Assembly (NCBI GenBank): GCA_013399305.1
Contig: VXAI01000035.1
Coordinates: 2,898,166-2,962,165 of the forward strand
Direction: 5' to 3'
DNA from: Rostratula benghalensis
Taxonomy: Eukaryota > Chordata > Aves > Charadriiformes > Rostratulidae
DNA: 64,000 nt
The position numbers and the translations under genes are program-made. Every line of letters begins with the position of its first letter. The stretch's first letter is position 1. The notes under the pieces are model-generated. The model did not search any database and had not been told where the DNA came from. It worked only from the letters and a program-made list of their open reading frames with translations. Shown here piece after piece: positions 1 through 9,500 of this stretch.

Positions 1-191
1 TCCCCACCGCCTCCCGCCCCGACTGAGGGAGCGGGAGCCCCGCCCCGCCCCGCCCCGCCGTCACGCGCCCGGCCGCAGCCACCGGCGCCCGCCAGGGGGC
101 AGCCGCAACCAATCGGGGTGGGGAGCGCCCTCCGCCCCGTGACGCCCTTGGCCCGCGCCGCCGCGGTGCATGCTGGGGCGGTGGCGGGACC
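1..191 (+). promoter_or_regulatory. MAGOH CpG-rich promoter
   Basis: Very GC- and CpG-rich DNA directly upstream of the MAGOH ATG. It contains overlapping GC boxes (repeated CCCCGCC at 38-59, Sp/KLF-type), a CCAAT box at 109-113 (NF-Y type) and a CTCF-like core at 89-103. There is no TATA box, as expected for a housekeeping gene. The transcription start cannot be fixed from sequence alone. Confidence 0.7.
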
Positions 192-279
192 ATGGCGAGC
201 GATTTCTACCTCCGCTACTACGTGGGGCATAAGGGCAAGTTCGGCCACGAGTTCCTCGAGTTCGAATTCCGGCCTGATG
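192..279 (+). CDS. MAGOH: MAGOH coding exon 1
   Basis: Encodes residues 1-29 and the first base of Gly30. The donor is GTGAGG. It lies in the GC-rich promoter domain. Confidence 0.95.
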
Positions 280-359
280 GTGAGGGGCCGGGGCCGGGCT
301 GGCGGGCGGGACGGGGGGAGGAAGAAGGAGGGGAGGGAAGGAAGTAGGCAGGCAGGCAG

Positions 360-401
<42 letters not shown>

Positions 402-1845
402 GGTAGCCGGTAGGACGGGGGGCCGGGCCGGGTCTTGGTTCGCCCGCCTGGCGCTGCCCTGGAGGTGGGGGGTTTAACCTCTGCCCTGTCTCCACCAGGG
501 AAGCTGCGTTACGCCAACAACAGCAACTACAAGAACGACGTCATGATCCGCAAGGAGGTACGGGAGAGGTTAAGGGGGGACGGGCGGCTCCGCCGGGCCT
601 TGCTGGGAGCGGCGCCGGGGGGCTGGGGCGGGCCCGCTGATGCCGGAGTGTCATTCGTAGGCCTACGTGCATAAGAGCGTGATGGAGGAGCTGAAGAGAA
701 TCATCGACGACAGCGAGATCACGAAAGAGGATGATGCACTCTGGCCGCCTCCTGACAGAGTTGGCCGCCAGGTTGGTGCACGGTGTCTTTTCCAGTTGCT
801 GCCCTAATGTGGTACATTTCAGCTCGTTAGAAACATAACTGGGCTTTTTCTAAACAATCAGGCAAGAGGGAAACAAATGCTATTTTAAAACCTGAGTGTG
901 GCCATTTAATCGTGACACTTAATGTGATTCACAGACCTGCTGCAGTCTGCACCTCCGTAAGAAAAATGGAAAAGCCATCATCTCAGTACTTAACTACTTT
1001 TACCCTATAGCACCAGTGTGACTTTTATAATCTTCTTCAGGAGCTTGAAATCGTGATCGGTGATGAGCACATCTCCTTCACCACATCAAAAATCGGTTCA
1101 CTCATTGATGTAAATCAATCCAAGTAAGTACTCTGCTCTTTTTATGTTGACAGGGTTTTGGTTTTTTGTTTGTTTTTTTTTTTAATGCAGCAATCTATAT
1201 TACAACTTGCTGATTAGCAGGTACTTGTATTTTAGATTGTTTCAAAGTGCAAATCAGTTCCTGGGGGCACTGTGTGCCAGTCTAAGGTACCAAACACCTT
1301 TAGGCTGTGTCGTTGGGTGCTGCTCTTTCAAACTGACTGAGCCCTCACCTTCCTGTCAGGCGTATTCGGAGCCTGAGCTGAACTCTCGGTGTGACACAAA
1401 TGTTTCTGGGAGAACTGAGACTTCTGGTCAACAAAGCTGAAAAGACATGTGTATCGTGTTTTATAAATCTAAAGTGATGCTATTACTTGTTTTCATTACA
1501 AAAATGCATATTTTGTCGAGACTTAGAACTTGCAAACTCGGACTGTAGACTGTTTTATCAATCCATGCAGGATGAAACAAATTTGTTAACGTCTAAGATG
1601 ACCTCTGAAAAGTCTCCCTCTAGGCTTTGGGGTGTTTTTTAATAGCTTACTTCTATAAACTGTTTTCTTAGAACATGAGTCTAACTGTTGGGGTTTTTTT
1701 TCCTTCCTTCCATACATCCGTCCTTCCTTCTGTTGTGCACTGCAGGGATCCAGAAGGCTTGAGAGTGTTCTACTACCTGGTTCAGGACCTTAAGTGTCTA
1801 GTCTTCAGTCTTATTGGACTACACTTCAAGATTAAGCCAATTTAA
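192..1845 (+). CDS. MAGOH: MAGOH, exon junction complex core subunit (5 coding exons)
   Basis: Coding exons are 192-279, 499-557, 661-771, 1041-1123 and 1746-1845. They sum to 441 nt, or 146 aa plus stop, which is the usual MAGOH length, and all introns are GT-AG with frame kept. The protein is the highly conserved Mago nashi fold. It begins [20 protein letters not shown] and ends [11 protein letters not shown], as in vertebrate MAGOH. Family knowledge: MAGOH dimerises with RBM8A (Y14), locks EIF4A3 on spliced mRNA 20-24 nt upstream of junctions, and acts in nonsense-mediated decay, mRNA localisation and splicing. The start has a strong Kozak context (GGGACCATGG). Human MAGOH starts MES and the paralogue MAGOHB starts MAVAS; the MAS start here fits neither exactly. 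The assignment to MAGOH rather than MAGOHB therefore rests on synteny with CZIB and CPT2. Confidence 0.96.
345..401. repeat. Tetranucleotide microsatellite GGCA then CAAG in MAGOH intron 1
   Basis: About four GGCA units (345-360) run into about ten perfect CAAG units (361-400). It is entirely intronic, between coding exons 1 and 2 of MAGOH. A perfect run of this length is likely to vary in length between individuals. Confidence 0.9.
499..557 (+). CDS. MAGOH: MAGOH coding exon 2
   Basis: Encodes residues 30-49 ([20 protein letters not shown]), preceded by acceptor CCACCAG and followed by donor GTACGG. Confidence 0.95.
661..771 (+). CDS. MAGOH: MAGOH coding exon 3
   Basis: Encodes residues 50-86, including the helix [15 protein letters not shown] and the acidic [10 protein letters not shown] stretch. 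The intron before it is only 103 nt and GC-rich. Confidence 0.95.
772..1745. other. MAGOH introns 3 and 4
   Basis: Intron 3 is 772-1040 and intron 4 is 1124-1745, separated by exon 4. Intron 4 has a T-rich tract near 1160-1183 and a CCTT-rich pyrimidine tract before the final acceptor. I see no snoRNA boxes or nested gene. Confidence 0.6.
1041..1123 (+). CDS. MAGOH: MAGOH coding exon 4
   Basis: Encodes residues 87-113 (begins [15 protein letters not shown]) plus two bases of Lys114. The donor is GTAAGT. Confidence 0.95.
1746..1845 (+). CDS. MAGOH: MAGOH coding exon 5 with stop
   Basis: Completes Lys114 and encodes residues 115-146 ([15 protein letters not shown] to FKIKPI), followed by TAA at 1843-1845. 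Confidence 0.95.
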
Positions 1846-2004
1846 ATGAAACAAACTTCAGTTTGTATTGCAGAATCTGTACGGATGGGAAGGGTGGGGA
1901 CGGGATTGCTGTTTCAATTTTTCACTATTTCTGGCCTGAAGTTTTTATGTATGTTAGATTCCTTTTTTTTTTTTTTTTAAATGCAAACTGTCAGTGAGTG
2001 TCTT

Positions 2005-2010
2005 AATAAA
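2005..2010 (+). terminator. MAGOH polyadenylation signal AATAAA
   Basis: A canonical AATAAA lies 160 nt after the MAGOH stop, preceded by a T-rich run at 1963-1978. The implied 3' UTR is about 180 nt. Confidence 0.8.
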
Positions 2011-2145
2011 ATGGTGAGATCTGTATTTTTAATTTATAAGTTCTGGTGAGAAACTGACTTCCCAACACTTGTTTTATTGTGGTACGTTCAGGGTATGTTA
2101 CTTTAGTTGTATCACACAGAGCTACAGTTCACTTCTCTATTCAGC

Positions 2146-2382
2146 AATAGAATCACAGAATGATACAGCGTTGGAAGGGATCTCTGGAGATCATTTAGTC
2201 CAACCCCCCTGCCAGAGCAGATCCTCCAAGAGCAGGTTGCTCAGGAATGTGTCCAGGCAGGTTTTGAATGTCTCCAGAGATGGAGACTCCACCACCTTTT
2301 AGGGCAGCCTCTTCCAGTGCTCTGCCACCCTCAAAGTAAAAAGGTTCCTCCTAATGTCTAGATGGAACTTATGTTCAAATTT
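2146..2382 (-). mobile_element. CR1 non-LTR retrotransposon 3' fragment
   Basis: On the plus strand it begins AATCACAGAATGATA and continues through TGGAAGGGATCT and TCATTTAGTCCAACC. This is the reverse complement of a CR1 3' end. The far end matches the CR1 sequence around TTCCTCCTAATGT. It is a typical 5'-truncated copy with no intact reading frame. Confidence 0.85.
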
Positions 2383-2995
2383 GAAAATGGAATTAAGTCT
2401 TGCTCTGGAAAAAGGCACTTTTGCCAGCTGTCAAGATAAAAGTTTTGCCACTAGCCTGAGTTAGATCTTCTGTTGGCCTACTCAAAGGTGCAAAACAACC
2501 AAGAAAGTTTGAACATCGTAATTCTTGAGGCCCCTTCCAGCCTCGGAACCTGAAGCTTTGCCTCTGCCTGTGGTGACTGGTTATAGCAATGACACAGGTC
2601 AGCTGCTGAACACCTTGCTGCTGTGATCGCCCATTTGTCTTCAGAGCAGAAGTGGACAACAGGCCACCTGGGAGCCATCCAGGACTTTCACCCATACTCC
2701 ATCCAGCTTCGGAAAAAAATGAAATTAAGAGCGATGTAGAATGTAGTTAGTTTACCTCCAGAGTGGCAGATCTGTTGTACAGAACTGACCAAGAGGTGTA
2801 GAGGACTGAATATGTCTCAACTTCGAAGTGGTGGTGGTTTCTGTACAGCACTGTAGGACTCCCCACCAGGGATCTGGGGCTCTCCACAGGCTCTGAGCAT
2901 GTACCCCGCATAGGCTCGATCAACCTGTGCCCTTGCTTTCTCTAGCACCTCCTTCTGTGTTGTTTTTTTTTTCCTAGATCAGTACCCACTGCGAT

Positions 2996-3015
2996 TAATA
3001 ATAATAATAATAATT
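2996..3015. repeat. Short ATA/TAA microsatellite
   Basis: About six to seven ATA units upstream of the CZIB promoter, followed by a short A run. Confidence 0.7.
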
Positions 3016-3059
3016 AAAAAAAAGATTGTGGTTAAATAACTTCATAAAAGGTGAAAACA

Positions 3060-3554
3060 CCTAACCCCCCATTGCCTGTGGGAGCACCTCCTGCTTCCCC
3101 CCTACCGCCACAGGCACCGCCTGCCTTTCCCCACAGCTCCCTCCCCGCATGGCCCCTCTTCCCCACCGCGCCCCCCCGCGTTTTCCTTCCTTGCCATTCG
3201 CCGTCCGTCCCGGGGCCCGGCCCGCTGCGCCTCCCGCCTCCCGGGTCGCTCCGGCGGGCAGCGGGGCGGTAACGGGCCGCCCCACCGGGCGCCATCTTGG
3301 CCGAGGGCAGCTCCGGTTTCCCGGCGGCTTCAGCGCGGCAGAGAGCACCGGGCGGCGGCCGCCAGCTGGGCTGAGGGCACCGGCGTCGAGCGGTGGGGGA
3401 GGGGGAAATAAACCAAGGAAAGCCAGCACTGAAAACACGCAGGAGAGGGTTGAGCCCTGCGGCTGCTCCCGCCAGGGTTGAGGGGTGGTGGTGAAGAGAG
3501 CCCGGACAGCGCGGCGGCGGCGGCCCCGTGAGGTGCCGGGCACCCTGCGAGGCC
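3060..3554 (+). promoter_or_regulatory. CZIB CpG-island promoter
   Basis: GC- and CpG-rich DNA immediately upstream of the CZIB ATG, sharply different from the A+T-rich bases before 3050. No TATA box is evident. Several long overlapping reading frames cross it on both strands, but these are composition artefacts. A GCCATCTTGG element at 3291-3300 is the reverse complement of a YY1-type AAGATGGC motif. Confidence 0.7.
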
Positions 3555-3560
3555 ATGGGG
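3555..3560 (+). CDS. CZIB: CZIB coding exon 1 (Met-Gly only)
   Basis: The coding part is ATGGGG, immediately followed by donor GTAGGT. It joins in frame to AGG ATC GGG of exon 2, giving MGRIG against human MGKIA. The start context GGCCATGGG is a good Kozak match. Confidence 0.88.
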
Positions 3561-6500
3561 GTAGGTAGGAGCTGGGAAGCGAGGGGAGCCGAGCCGAGCC
3601 GAGCCGAGCCGAGCCGAGCTGAGGGCCTTTCTCGCTGCCTCTTGCCTTGCAGAGGATCGGGCTGCAGCTTCGCGCCACTCTGGAGAACATCACGGGGCTG
3701 CGGGCCGCGGGGGAGGACTTCCGATGGTACCTCAAGGTGCGGAGCTGTGGGAGCTGGGACAGGGTGTTGGTTTGGGAGCCTGTGGGACTGTCCATGGGGA
3801 CACCTGGCGAGGGAGGCCTGTGGCGCTGAACGTCATGTCACTCGGCTAAAACGTGATTTGTTTTCTTCCACACGGTGCAAGCAGGCTGCCACAGGAGCAA
3901 TGGATTTGATGGCAGAAATCTATAGGGGTGTACACGTTAGTACATGCATGATATTGTACATTTGTTTGCAATAATGAAAAGGCCTTAGTTGAGGTGTTGG
4001 TTGGCGCCTGTATTGGTGGTGTAGTGGTTGGGAATCCAATGCTCACTGGCAGGTGACCCAGGTAAACAGCAAGAGGTGCTATTCCCATCTTTTATTCCCT
4101 GATCATGCTTTTTACCACGTTTTCCACCCACCGTGGTGAAAGGCAGACCCTCTGCAGCAGCCATACCTGCCACGTTGGGTCAGCTCGCCTGCCTGTCGCG
4201 ACAGACGGCGACTGATGCCTGCCTCCAGCTCCTCTCAGCTGGGAAACAGTGGGGATGGTGGATCTGGAGGGCTCACATCAGCTCCTGCAGCTCCTTAATC
4301 CCTGGTTATTGACAGCTTTAAATGCTCTGGTTTATGTTTATTTTTCAGCTGAAATGTGGGAACTGTGGTGAAGTTTCTGAAAAATGGCAGTATCTGCGAT
4401 TGATGGTATGTTTCCTTGTTGCAACCTGTGTCAGAACAAAAAGGAGAAAACAAACCTGTCCTCTTAACACAAGGATGTGTTAGTGTCAGGGATGTGGCAC
4501 CTTGCACTTCAGATGAGAGAGTATTCTAATAGCTATTTGCATCTAGAAAACGCCGTCGTATCCCATATTAATAAAAACATCCAAAAACTATTTGGAGACT
4601 GTTAACTGAAATGTGCCATTGTCACCAACAGTCACCATTCCAAAGGATTTACTTTGGCTTTGAAAAGCCACCTTTCTGTAAAAATACCATTTGAAAACAA
4701 CCTTTGCAGTGATACCAGAGTAAGTTTGTGCCTGTAGCCTGTTTCTCTGATGCTGATGGAATCTGTTCAGAGAAGTTCAAGGCAATTCAAGTTGAGTTAA
4801 GCGTGCTAAATTAGTATTTGGAAACTGAAAAAGCTGGATCAAATTTGTCAGGGATAAGAGAAGGTTCTGTTCTTAGGAATAATCATGCCTTTTTGTTGCA
4901 TACATGGAAATGGTAAGAGTGTATTTTGAGGAATTAGTGGATTGAGGAATTAGTGGAACATGCCTATATGGACAAGACATAACTACCCTTTTTTCACAAT
5001 TTTAGGTCTGGAACAGAATTATTCTTTGATTATTATAGCTTTCTGAATTGCAGGTCTCTCTAGTCTCTCTAGTTTTGGTTTGGTTTGTTGTTTTTTTTTA
5101 AAGCCTTCTCATTGCGTTATTTTTAAAAAGTTACAGGCCATTGTTGTAAAGAACTGCTTTACCTTTGCAAGAGGTTTCCAGTGGCTCAGCTGGAGAGCAG
5201 TTAAAAATGATGTCTCTCTTGTCATGGTTTTTAGGACAGTGCTCCCCTGAAAGGAGGCAGAGGAAGCGCCACGATGGTGCAGAAATGCAAGCTGTGCTCC
5301 AGGGAGAACTCCATCGGTACGTGCTTAGAAATTTAAGAGGCATCAATTATTATACGCTTTCTCTCCTGGGCTTATTTTTTTACTTCCCATTTTTGCTCGC
5401 CACTGTTTGTAAAGAGCATTCACCAGGGATTTTTTTCCTTGTGCTTGAGTTCACAACAGGTACATACCTGATGTCATGCTCATGAAGGGGACAGCAAGGC
5501 CCCCCCAAGGAGTTCAGATTTCTGCGTGAATAAAACTGGTAGCCTTAAAGTCATTTTACAAAAGCATGTAATTCTTGGTAGGGTAACAAAATGGTGTGAT
5601 GTAAACTTGTCAGGAGAACTGAGAAAAATTGAATTACGCTTTTTCAGGGCCAACTCCAGGAACTTCTTGGTTACTTTGTTCCTTGTACTTTGTAAAAGAA
5701 AATTCCTTCAAAAGAAGAAGCCGGAGTTTGGTTTGTGCTGAATAAAGCTGAAGACATAATACCACTTGCTTTTACACTTCTGATTGGTTTTTCTCTGATT
5801 TTCTGGGTTTTTTCTGATTTTTTTTAGATATCATAAGTCAGACGATCAAACCTTACAACGTAAGTTTTCTTTCTTTTCTATATAAGAAGTGAAAGATATA
5901 TAAGCATCAGTAGTATTTTGAGGTTTTGCTTTATCATCACACTCCTCTTTCAAGAACACAAAAAGCTGGTATTCTCTTCTGACATCAGATTGCCTGTGCT
6001 ACATTTCATAAGCAAAACACAAAACTCTATATAATCAGCTCTAATTTGAGTGATAATGCCCATATTAGTTTCCTTCTGAGGGCTTCAGTGTGGCAGATTA
6101 AGAAATTCTCATTAATGACCACCTATTAAATGAGCCCTAGGATTTTGCTGTCACTTGGGACATCAGAGTTGATAGTATTACCTGTAAAACGATTCATTCC
6201 TACGCTAATGCTTGTCACTTTCTTTCTCTATTAGGTAAAAAATAATGGCTTTCTGACTCAATTATAGGCTGAAGACAGTGAGAAATTCAAAACTATAGTG
6301 GAGTTTGAATGCCGAGGTCTGGAACCAGTTGATTTTCAACCACAGGTGAGTTCTTATTTGTGACTTGTTTCTCAGTTTTTAAGAGCACTTCTTATAGAGT
6401 GATAAAATACAAAATATCTTGGTATTGCTCTGCCTTGAACGTCCTGCGCATCCACAGTTTTACATCCTCTCCACGCTTCATCCTTTTACTTCTTTTTACT

Positions 6501-9500
6501 CCAAAAAACCCCCCTACCAAACCTGCAAGCAGCAAACACTAACAACTCTGGTATTCTTTGTGGCAGCAAAATCTAAAATGAATCATGCCTTGGAGTTGTG
6601 TTCAAATTGCTGTACAGGTGCCTCAGCACTGCTCATCTGAACTCATCTAAAGGCTTTCATGGCTGAGGTCGTTGCAAAAGGGCGTCTTTTTTTCCTGGTG
6701 GGAATTGCAGGAGTGCATCATTAGGTAGCCACAGTCAGGAGAGGGACACTTTGCTTCTCGGGTATGTCACAGTCAGTAAATGAAGTTCAGGTTATGAACA
6801 GTCTTTGGTATGTGGCCTCTGACAAAAAATAAAATTTTCCTTGAGATTTAACATCACCAAAGCTGTAGGAAATGAATATTGCTGGTTTTTCATTTGAAAC
6901 GTGGTCAGACAAAGACTGAAGATTGATGGCAGTTAAAGAGCACTGCAAAGCGCTCCTCAGAGTTCAGAGTTAAGGGATTTCCTCAGGGCCCAGGCCACTC
7001 TTCAGTGATTCATTTGCTTGTGCATGGTCATGCTGTATGCCAGCTAACTCCCTACTATATTTAACCTATTATTCCAGTGGGATTAGGTGTAAATAGACTG
7101 ATAAATATAAACCTGCCTTATCCTTCCCTCAGACTGTGGTGGTGTGCTAAGAAACAGACCAAAAAAGCTGAGAATTCAAAGAATTCAGTATAAATAAAAT
7201 CACCACTACAGTGTGCTTCAAGAGATCATCTTTTATCTAATTGTTTACTTATGTAAAGCCCATCTTTTTCAGGAGCAGAATGATTATTAGTTTAGTCCTC
7301 ATTGAAAGCTTTGCAGCCAGACCTAGGAATTTGCACTTCAAGAAGAATCTATGAGAAGACTACAAAATGTAGGAGATGTTTACAGCTCTGCATCCTCACT
7401 GTCAATTTTATCTGCAGAACAAAGACTTCACTCCTGTCATAAAGCTTTTAATTTAATATTCTTTGTCTGTGCACTCTATTGGAGAGCATGCTTGAATCAC
7501 TGAGCAGATATTTCAGTTATTGCAGTGAATTTGTGATTCCTAAATGAGTAAATAAATGGATTTACGCAGTTCCAAATAATTCTGTAAATTGCTTTACATG
7601 ATCCAAGCCAGCCTGGCTTCTCCACAACCTTAGATCTGGCTTTTGATTAGCACAGTTTTCTTTGTATTTTTTCACTGGTATAATACAGCCATACTTGAAG
7701 TCAATTTAAAGTAGCTTAATACTTCCATGCTGTATTTAAAGTACAGTAGTTTCCTCAAAAAAATCATGTGAGTCTGAAAGAGAAGGTATCCTTTGATTGT
7801 CTGATGTAAGTCCTCTTTTCCTACCCAGTAGCAGCAACAAATCCAAACTAGGTACTTGTGTGTTCTAATAATTGCCAATTCCCTCCCACCCCCCAATTAC
7901 CTACCTTTCTAAAATTTTAATGTGCTTAAGTAGAGACATCTACTACAAATCCTGATAGATCTTTTTTGCTTTTACTTGAGTTCAGCTCCTTTCCTGTCCT
8001 CGTCCTCCGGGTGGATGCTTCAAGTTAAAAAAATTGAGTTCTCTTTATCAAATTTCTCTTAAACCTTCTTAAGCTTCTGTGCTTTGTGGCACAACCAACA
8101 GTTTGGTTGCCAGCAGCAGTGTGACAGATCCCTGTGATGTGGAGTCAGGGGGCGGTTTTGGTTCCTTAGGGGTGTTATTTGGGCTTCACCCGTTGGTCCT
8201 TCGCCGGTCAGCAGAGGGCAGACGGGTCCCTGCCTGTCCCCGCTCCCCGCCGCAGGGGTGACGCCGGTCTCTGCCCTGACGACAGAGCTCCTAAGAACAC
8301 AAGTCCCGCTGCGTGTCTGGTGAAGCAGCTCGTAATTCCAGTCACATGGCGCCTTGTTCCTTGGAGGGCCGGTGAATATCTCCAGGTGGCAAAAAAGCAA
8401 GGCTTCTTGCATTTTCTAGCGCTTGCTCTGTACTGCTACACTGCATTTTTGTCCCATCGTGATGATGATCTTCTCCCTGTGCCCTGGCAGTGCCTCTCAG
8501 AGGGGCTTCTGACAAGCAAGCTTTGCATGAGCCAGCAATGTGCCCTTGTTGCCAAGAGGGCCAATGGAATCTTGGCCTGCACAGGGAAGAGTGTGGCCAG
8601 TAGGTCAAGGGAGGTCATTCTCCCCCTCTGCTCTGCACTAGTGAGGCCACAACTGGAATACTGCATCCAGTTCTGGGCTCCCCAGTTCGAGACAGGGAAC
8701 TCCTGGAGTCCAGTGTAGGGCAACAAAAACGATGGAGGGGTTGGAGCATCTCCCTGATGAGGGAAGGCTGAGAGAGCTGGGACTCTTTAGCCTGGAGAAG
8801 AGAAGGCTGAGGGGAGACCTTATTCATGCTTAAAAGTATCTGAAGGGTGGGCTGAAGGAGGATGGAGCCAGACTCTTTTCAGTGGTTCCCAGTGACAGGA
8901 CAAGGGGCAATGGGCACAAGCTGGAACACAGGAAGTTCTATTTGAACACAAGGAGAAACTTCTTTCTGCTGAGGATGACAGCCCTGGAAGAGGCTGCCCA
9001 GGGAGGGTGTGGAGTCCCCTTCTCTGGAGACCTTCAAGCCCCACCTGGATGAAGTCCTGAGTGATGTGCTCTGGGCAACCCTGCTTTAGCAGGGGAGTTG
9101 GACTGGATGATCTCTAGAGATCCCTTCCAACTCTGATAATTCTGTGATTCCGTAATTATGTAAAGGCCATATTCACACCATGCCTTGCAGATAGCTCTCC
9201 TGTTGCTACACCTGGTATGCTCCATAGTTTGTTTAACTCCCAAGTGCTTAACCTTCCATTCAAATCCCAAAGTATTTTAAAATCACATGGCTTACATCAC
9301 ACTGTGGCCACACTGGCACTACCAGAGATTTCTGTATCAAAAATACAAGTGTAGATCCCTTGCAGGAAACCAGGAAGAAGCTACCTTTGCTTTTTAAATA
9401 AAATTCTGCAGTTAGAAATGGCAATGTAAGGAAATTTCCTGTATGCTACAGAGGTAGCTGATATTTTTAAATTTACATTTACAAATTTAAATTTTAAATT

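Larger units (their letters stand above)
2011..3050. other. Intergenic region MAGOH to CZIB
   Basis: About 1 kb between the MAGOH polyadenylation signal and the CZIB CpG island. It holds one minus-oriented CR1 fragment (2146-2382) and a short ATA run (2996-3015). The rest is unique-looking DNA with no gene I can support. Confidence 0.6.
3737..6267. other. CZIB introns 2-5
   Basis: Introns are 3737-4348, 4406-5234, 5317-5827 and 5860-6267. They are A+T-rich with ordinary polypyrimidine tracts. I recognise no repeat, nested gene or RNA gene in them. Confidence 0.55.

Noticed and set aside
61..495. 144-codon minus-strand frame and 119-codon plus-strand frame over the MAGOH promoter
   Set aside because: Both translate the tetranucleotide repeat (Leu-Ala-Cys or Lys-Gln-Ala-Ser repeats) and GC-rich promoter DNA. 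They are not coding.
3061..3795. A 244-codon minus-strand open frame across the CZIB promoter, and a 174-codon frame overlapping it
   Set aside because: It lies in a CpG island where stops are rare, has low-complexity Pro/Arg/Ala text, crosses the real CZIB exons 1-2 antisense and shows no family motif.
3528..3974. 148-codon frame starting upstream of the CZIB ATG
   Set aside because: It reads through the intron 1 GAGCC repeat and intron 2. The conserved CZIB protein needs splicing at 3560/3653 and 3736/4349.
8179..8718. 179-codon plus-strand frame in CZIB intron 6
   Set aside because: Its 3' half is the degenerate CR1 ORF2 end and its 5' half is GC-rich intron. It is a chance fusion, not a gene.
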